Below, one piece after another: positions 59,613 to 64,000 of a stretch of DNA of 64,000 nucleotides (position 1 is its first letter; each line of letters begins with the position of its first letter). Origin of the DNA: Myxococcales bacterium. Lineage in GTDB: Bacteria > Myxococcota_A > Polyangia > Polyangiales > Ga0077539. Made by a program: the position numbers and the translations under genes. The notes below the pieces were generated by a model. The model saw only the letters and a program-made list of their open reading frames with translations, made no database searches and was not told where the DNA came from. The stretch is taken from positions 496,001-560,000 of the forward strand of contig JAEUKH010000028.1 of the NCBI GenBank assembly GCA_016792845.1. Direction: 5' to 3'.

Positions 59613-62600
59613 ATGGCCCACAGCATCTCGTTTGAGCTCAATGGCAAGCCCGTCGTCGTGACCGGCGTCTCGTCGAACACCTCGCTCCTCGACTGGCTCC
59701 GAGCCCAGGGCCGAACCGGCACCAAAGAGGGCTGCGCCGAGGGCGACTGCGGGGCCTGCTCGGTGGCCCTTCGCGACGTCGACGGCCGCGGCAAGCCCAC
59801 CTGGCGCGCGGTGAACGCCTGCCTCACGCTCATGCCCATGCTCGACGGGCGCAGCGTCGTCACCGTCGAGGGCATGGCCGAGGGGGGCCTCCACCCCGTT
59901 CAAGAGGCCATGGTGGCCCGGGCGGGCTCGCAGTGCGGGTATTGCACGCCGGGCTTCATCGCCTCGATGTTCGAGGGCTACTACCGCGACGGGCTCACGA
60001 CCCCGGCCCAGGTCTCAGACCAGCTCTGCGGCAACCTCTGCCGCTGCACGGGGTACCGCCCGATCCGCGACGCCATGGCTGACGCCCTCGCGGCCCCCGC
60101 CCGCGCCCAGCCCGACCGCTTCAGGCTGCCCCTCGCGGCCCCCGCGCCTTTGCCCGAGAGCGCCTTTCACAACGGCGCCGAGGTGTACCTCCAGCCCGAC
60201 TCCCTCGACGCCTTGCTCGCCTTGCGGGCGGCGCACCCCGAGGCCGCGCTCATCGCCGGAGCCACCGAGATCGGCGTCGAGATCAACAAGAAGTTCAAGC
60301 ACTTCGGGCTCCTGATCTCGACCGAGCGGGTGGCCGCGCTCCGCGCCATCGAGGCGACCGACGACCGCTGGCGCATCGGCGGCGCCGCCACCCTCACGGC
60401 CCTCGAAGAGGCCCTCGGCGGCGAGTACCCGGCCCTCGACAAGATGCTCTGGGTCTTCGCCTCGCGGCAGATCCGCAACCGCGCCACCCTCGCGGGCAAC
60501 CTCGTCACCGCCTCGCCCATCGGCGACCTCGCCCCGGTGATGCTCAGCCTCGACGCCGAGCTCGAGCTCGCCTCGGTGCGCGGCGTGCGCCGGGTGCCCA
60601 TCGCCGACTTCTTCGTCGCCTACCGCAAGACCGTGCTCGCGCCCGACGAGGTGCTGAGCGCCGTCTACCTCGCCCGAGGGCCCTCTGCGCCGGGCCTCAC
60701 CCGCCGCTTTGACACCTTCAAGGTCTCAAAGCGCCGCGAACTCGACATCGCCATCGTGTCGGCCTCCTTTGTGGTTGACACCGACGAGAATTTGTGCATC
60801 CGTCACGCGCGGCTGGCCTACGGCGGCGTGGCGGCGACGCCGGTGCGGGCCCGCGCGGTCGAGGCGGCGCTCTTGGGCCAGCGCTTCGAGCGGGCGACCT
60901 TCGAGGCGGTGCGCGGCGCGCTCGGTGCGAGCTTCGCGCCCATCGACGACGTGCGCTCGGGGCGTCTCTACCGTCGGCGCCTCGTGGTGTCGCTCTTTGA
61001 GAAATTCTTCGAGGGCGCGCAGAGCGCGGCCCAAGATCTCCCGCTGCGCTACCTCACGACCCCGCCGCAGGCCGAGCCGGCGGGCTCGAAGGCGCTGCGC
61101 CACGAGAGCGCCGAGGGGCACGTCTCGGGGCAGGCCCGCTACGTCGACGACGTGGCCGAGCGCCGCGCGATGCTAGAGCTCTGGCCCGTGATGGCGCCGC
61201 ACGCCCACGCTCAGATCGTGCACCGAGACGCCGCCCGGGCGCGGGCCATGCCCGGAGTGCGCGCGGTGCTGATGGCCGAAGACGTGCCGGGGCTGAATGA
61301 CGTCGGGGCGATCCGTCACGACGAGGTGCTCTTGCCGCGCGATCTCGTGAGCTTCGAGGGCCAGCCCGTCGCGGTGGTGGTTGCCGACAGCTACGCCCAG
61401 GCGCGGGCCGCCGCGGCCGCGGTCGAGATTCGGTACGCGCCGTTGCCGCCGGTCTTGGGCCTGGCCGACGCCATCGCCGCGGCGAGCTACCACACCGCGG
61501 GTCACACCATCCGTCGCGGCGACGTCACGGCGGCCTTGGCGGCCTCGCCGCATCGCCTTGCGGGCAGCCTCGACATCGGCGGGCAGGAGCATTTCTACCT
61601 TGAGACCCAGGCGGCTTGGGCCGAGGTCGGCGAGTCGGGCGAGGTCTTCGTGTCGTCGTCGACGCAGCACCCGAGCGAGGTGCAGGCGATCGTGGCGCAT
61701 GTGTTGGGCCTCGGGCGTCACCAGGTCACCGTCGAGAGCCCGCGGATGGGCGGCGGCTTCGGCGGCAAAGAGACCCAGGGGGCCTATTGGGCGGCCCTCG
61801 CGGCGCTCGGCGCTCAGAAGACAGGCTCGCCCGTGCGGGTGCAGCTCGACCGCGACCTCGACATGCGCCTTACGGGCAAGCGTCACCCCTTCTTCGCGCA
61901 GTACGAGGTTGGCTTTGATGACGCGGGGCACCTCACGGCGCTGCGCGCGTCGCTGACGAGCGACGGCGGTTGGGCCCTCGATCTCTCAGAGTCGATCTGC
62001 GACCGGGCGCTCTTCCACATCGACAACAGCTATTACATCGCCGCGGTCGAGGTGCACGGCCGGGTCGCGCGCACCAACACCGTGTCGCACACGGCCTTTC
62101 GCGGCTTCGGCGGCCCCCAGGGTATGGTCGTGATCGAAGAGATCATCGACCGCGTGGCCCGCACCCTCGGCCTCGCGCCTGAGCTCGTGCGGGCGCGAAA
62201 CCTCTACCGCGGCGAGGGCGAGACCGCGACGACGCACTACGGTCAGGCCATCGTCGACAATCGGCTCGATCGCATCTGGGCATCGCTCATCCGATCGAGC
62301 GACTTCGAGGCGCGGCGCGCCGAGGTCGCGGCCTTCAACGCGAAGAGCCCCAAGATCAAGCGCGGCCTCGCGATCACCCCGGTGAAGTTCGGCATCTCGT
62401 TCACGGCGAGCTTTCTCAACCAGGCGGGCGCGTACCTGCTCGTCTACCGAGATGGCACCCTTCAGGTGAATCACGGCGGCACCGAGATGGGGCAGGGGCT
62501 TCACACCAAGATCCTCGGCGTGGTGATGCGCGAGCTCGGCCTCTCGCGCGAGAAGGTGCGGATGATGAAGACCGCCACCGACAAGGTGCCCAACACCTCG

Positions 62601-63377
62601 GCGACGGCGGCCTCGGCGGGGGCCGACCTCAACGGCGCCGCGGTGCAAGACGCGTGTGCGACGCTGCGCGGGCGGCTCTTGCCGGTGGCGGCGGCGCTCC
62701 TCGGCACCGACGCGGTGAAGGTCAGGCTCGGCCCGGCGGGCTTCGAGACCCTCGACGGGGGCGCCCGGGTGAGCTTCGAGGCGACGGTCGAGAAGGCTTA
62801 TTTCCAGCAGATTTCGCTGGCCGCGACGGGGTACTACCGCACCCCTGAGATTCACTACGACAAGGCCCGCGGGCAGGGGCGGCCCTTTCACTATTTCGCC
62901 TTCGGGGCCGCGGTGGCCGAGGTCGAGGTCGACGGCTACTCGGGCATGAAGAAGGTGCTGCGGGTCGACATCGTGCATGACGTCGGCGACTCGTTGAACC
63001 CCGGCGTCGATCGGGGCCAGATCGAGGGCGGCTTCGTGCAAGGCATGGGCTGGCTCACCGCAGAAGAGCTCCGTTGGGACGCCAAGGGCGCGCTGCGCTC
63101 GCACTCGGCCAGCACGTACCAGATTCCGTCGTTCGGTGACGCGCCTGAAGATTTTCGGGTGACCCTGCTGCCCGACGCCGCGCAGGCCGGCACCATCCAC
63201 GGGAGCAAGGCCGTCGGCGAGCCGCCGTTGATGCTGGCGATGGCGGTGCGCGAGGCCATCCGCGACGCGGTGGGGGCCTTCGGCGCGGGGCGGGGGCCCA
63301 TTGACCTCGGCTGCCCCTCGACCCATGAAGCGATCGCGTCGGCGATCGACGCGCAGACGACCCTGTTTACTGAGTGA
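59613..63377 (+). CDS. Xanthine dehydrogenase, single-chain (2Fe-2S + FAD + molybdopterin domains)
   Basis: Oxidises hypoxanthine and xanthine to urate with NAD. All three parts lie in one 1254-residue chain, as in eukaryotes. The plant-type 2Fe-2S cluster is in GCAEGDCGACSVAL; the second cluster is in SQCGYCTPGF and LCGNLCRCTGYRPI. The FAD domain has LIAGATEIGVEINK and the NLVTASPIGDLAPVM stretch. The Moco domain has GGGFGGKET (with the Glu equivalent to bovine Glu802), DRALFHIDN (Arg880), TAFRGFGGPQG, GISFTASFLNQAGAY, GGTEMGQGLHTK and the final GEPPLMLAMAV (Glu1261). Purine-binding residues are conserved, arguing for a true xanthine dehydrogenase. The start at ATG 59613 fits homologues. No xdhC is visible. 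Confidence 0.96.
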   Translation: MAHSISFELNGKPVVVTGVSSNTSLLDWLRAQGRTGTKEGCAEGDCGACSVALRDVDGRGKPTWRAVNACLTLMPMLDGRSVVTVEGMAEGGLHPVQEAMVARAGSQCGYCTPGFIASMFEGYYRDGLTTPAQVSDQLCGNLCRCTGYRPIRDAMADALAAPARAQPDRFRLPLAAPAPLPESAFHNGAEVYLQPDSLDALLALRAAHPEAALIAGATEIGVEINKKFKHFGLLISTERVAALRAIEATDDRWRIGGAATLTALEEALGGEYPALDKMLWVFASRQIRNRATLAGNLVTASPIGDLAPVMLSLDAELELASVRGVRRVPIADFFVAYRKTVLAPDEVLSAVYLARGPSAPGLTRRFDTFKVSKRRELDIAIVSASFVVDTDENLCIRHARLAYGGVAATPVRARAVEAALLGQRFERATFEAVRGALGASFAPIDDVRSGRLYRRRLVVSLFEKFFEGAQSAAQDLPLRYLTTPPQAEPAGSKALRHESAEGHVSGQARYVDDVAERRAMLELWPVMAPHAHAQIVHRDAARARAMPGVRAVLMAEDVPGLNDVGAIRHDEVLLPRDLVSFEGQPVAVVVADSYAQARAAAAAVEIRYAPLPPVLGLADAIAAASYHTAGHTIRRGDVTAALAASPHRLAGSLDIGGQEHFYLETQAAWAEVGESGEVFVSSSTQHPSEVQAIVAHVLGLGRHQVTVESPRMGGGFGGKETQGAYWAALAALGAQKTGSPVRVQLDRDLDMRLTGKRHPFFAQYEVGFDDAGHLTALRASLTSDGGWALDLSESICDRALFHIDNSYYIAAVEVHGRVARTNTVSHTAFRGFGGPQGMVVIEEIIDRVARTLGLAPELVRARNLYRGEGETATTHYGQAIVDNRLDRIWASLIRSSDFEARRAEVAAFNAKSPKIKRGLAITPVKFGISFTASFLNQAGAYLLVYRDGTLQVNHGGTEMGQGLHTKILGVVMRELGLSREKVRMMKTATDKVPNTSATAASAGADLNGAAVQDACATLRGRLLPVAAALLGTDAVKVRLGPAGFETLDGGARVSFEATVEKAYFQQISLAATGYYRTPEIHYDKARGQGRPFHYFAFGAAVAEVEVDGYSGMKKVLRVDIVHDVGDSLNPGVDRGQIEGGFVQGMGWLTAEELRWDAKGALRSHSASTYQIPSFGDAPEDFRVTLLPDAAQAGTIHGSKAVGEPPLMLAMAVREAIRDAVGAFGAGRGPIDLGCPSTHEAIASAIDAQTTLFTE

Positions 63378-63385
63378 CGCCTCCC

Positions 63386-64000
63386 ATGATCGATGACCGT
63401 GACCCGCGGAGCCGGCCGGTGCCGCGGGTGTTGTTCGCGCTCGTACGGCCGTTTCAACGCTTCTTTCGTACCGAGGTCGCGGGCGGCATCGCGCTCTTTG
63501 TGAGCACGCTGATCGCGCTCGTGTGGGCGAACTCGGCCTATCGGCACGGGTATCATCACCTCTTTGAGACCGAGGTCGCGTTCGGCTTCGGCGCGCTCCA
63601 GACGAGCCACCCGCTTCATCATTGGATCAACGACGGTCTGATGACGCTCTTCTTCTTCATCGCGGGGATGGAGATCAAGCGCGAGCTCGTCAAGGGCGAG
63701 CTCCGCACCTTCTCGAAGGCCCTCTTGCCGGCCCTCGCGGCGCTCGGCGGCATGTTGGCGCCCGCGGCGATCTACTGGCTCATCGCGGGGCGGGGCGACG
63801 CGCACCGCGGTTGGGGCATCCCCATGGCCACCGACATCGCCTTCGCGTTGGGGTGCCTCGCGGCGGTGCGTCGTCGGGTGCCGCCCTCGCTGGTGATCTT
63901 TCTCACGGCCTTGGCGATCTTCGACGACCTCGGCGCCATCGTGGTGATCGCGGTCTTCTACGGGCAGTCGATCCAGGTCGGGGCCCTCGCCGCGGCGGCG
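63386..64000 (+). CDS. nhaA: Na+/H+ antiporter NhaA, N-terminal part (3' end outside window)
   Basis: Inner-membrane antiporter exchanging two H+ for one Na+. The 205 residues present begin MIDDRDPRSRPVPRVLFALV. They include the first helices (GGIALFVSTLIALVWANS), the family motif HWINDGLMTLFFFIAGMEIK, RELVKGELRTFSKALLPALA, and MATDIAFALG followed by LALAIFDDLGAIVVIAVFY, where the Asp pair (DD, Asp163/Asp164 in E. coli) binds Na+. The reading frame is open to the window edge, so the end is unknown. It starts 8 bp after the xanthine dehydrogenase stop. No shared function with that gene is apparent. Confidence 0.95.
   Translation, partial: MIDDRDPRSRPVPRVLFALVRPFQRFFRTEVAGGIALFVSTLIALVWANSAYRHGYHHLFETEVAFGFGALQTSHPLHHWINDGLMTLFFFIAGMEIKRELVKGELRTFSKALLPALAALGGMLAPAAIYWLIAGRGDAHRGWGIPMATDIAFALGCLAAVRRRVPPSLVIFLTALAIFDDLGAIVVIAVFYGQSIQVGALAAAA

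Overview
The window is about 64 kb of very GC-rich bacterial chromosome, densely packed on both strands. It has short intergenic gaps, many ATGA-type start/stop overlaps and frequent GTG starts. The content points to a myxobacterium (Myxococcota, probably a Polyangia-type lineage). Evidence for this is four Hanks-type Ser/Thr kinases with membrane tails, a protein ending in a MYXO-CTERM-like sorting signal, many lipoproteins with Asp/Ala/Gly-rich tethers, DUF4215- and MopE-like Cys/Asp motifs, a 16-repeat WD40 protein, formylglycine-generating-enzyme-like lipoproteins and a TMEM43-family protein. The lineage is inferred from gene content, not from a marker gene. I saw no rRNA, tRNA, CRISPR array, insertion sequence or prophage.

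Layout. 1-2 kb: the end of glgB (glycogen branching enzyme), translationally coupled to a kinase. 2-7.3 kb: secreted or lipid-anchored proteins (esterase, MYXO-CTERM protein, small Cys-rich lipoprotein, serine hydrolase). 7.4-14.2 kb: housekeeping genes glmU, nadD, a DUF2520-like dehydrogenase, a lipoprotein, fbp, a CCA-adding enzyme and a YqeY-like protein. 14.3-18.8 kb: a PAS hybrid histidine kinase, then a polysaccharide pair (CpsB-like phosphatase and UDP-sugar dehydrogenase). 19-22.1 kb: a TMEM43-like protein, an FAD oxidoreductase and a secreted protein.

22.1-28.6 kb is the most striking block. It is a minus-strand cassette of FGE-like lipoprotein, TPR membrane protein, PEGA-tailed kinase and WD40 protein, whose first three genes overlap. 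28.6-37 kb: a UspA protein, small envelope proteins, a Tat-type papain-like lipoprotein peptidase, valS and a response regulator. 37.2-43.8 kb: two kinases of the HRD(V)(S/T)PQN type, an MFS transporter, a kinase-partner protein that shares a C-terminal membrane hairpin with the TPR protein above, and a DUF4215 lipoprotein. 43.8-51 kb: a C2-type lipoprotein, a probably inactive aldehyde-dehydrogenase-fold protein, a hotdog thioesterase, a large XPB/Ssl2-like protein without a helicase motor and an outer-membrane protein. 51-59.5 kb: BtpA-like, DciA-like, RNase D, a lipoprotein, a CRP/FNR regulator next to a class II cyclic-nucleotide phosphodiesterase-like protein, folC, a second FGE-like lipoprotein and an orphan Wza-like exporter. 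59.6-64 kb: a single-chain xanthine dehydrogenase and the 5' part of nhaA, cut by the window edge.

How it fits together: the housekeeping islands are conventional. The accessory part is dominated by envelope signalling, meaning kinases plus their membrane partners, lipoproteins and cyclic-nucleotide control. Gene functions come from motif recognition in the translations. Boundaries rest on start codons, ribosome-binding sites and overlaps. Experimental or database confirmation was not possible here.
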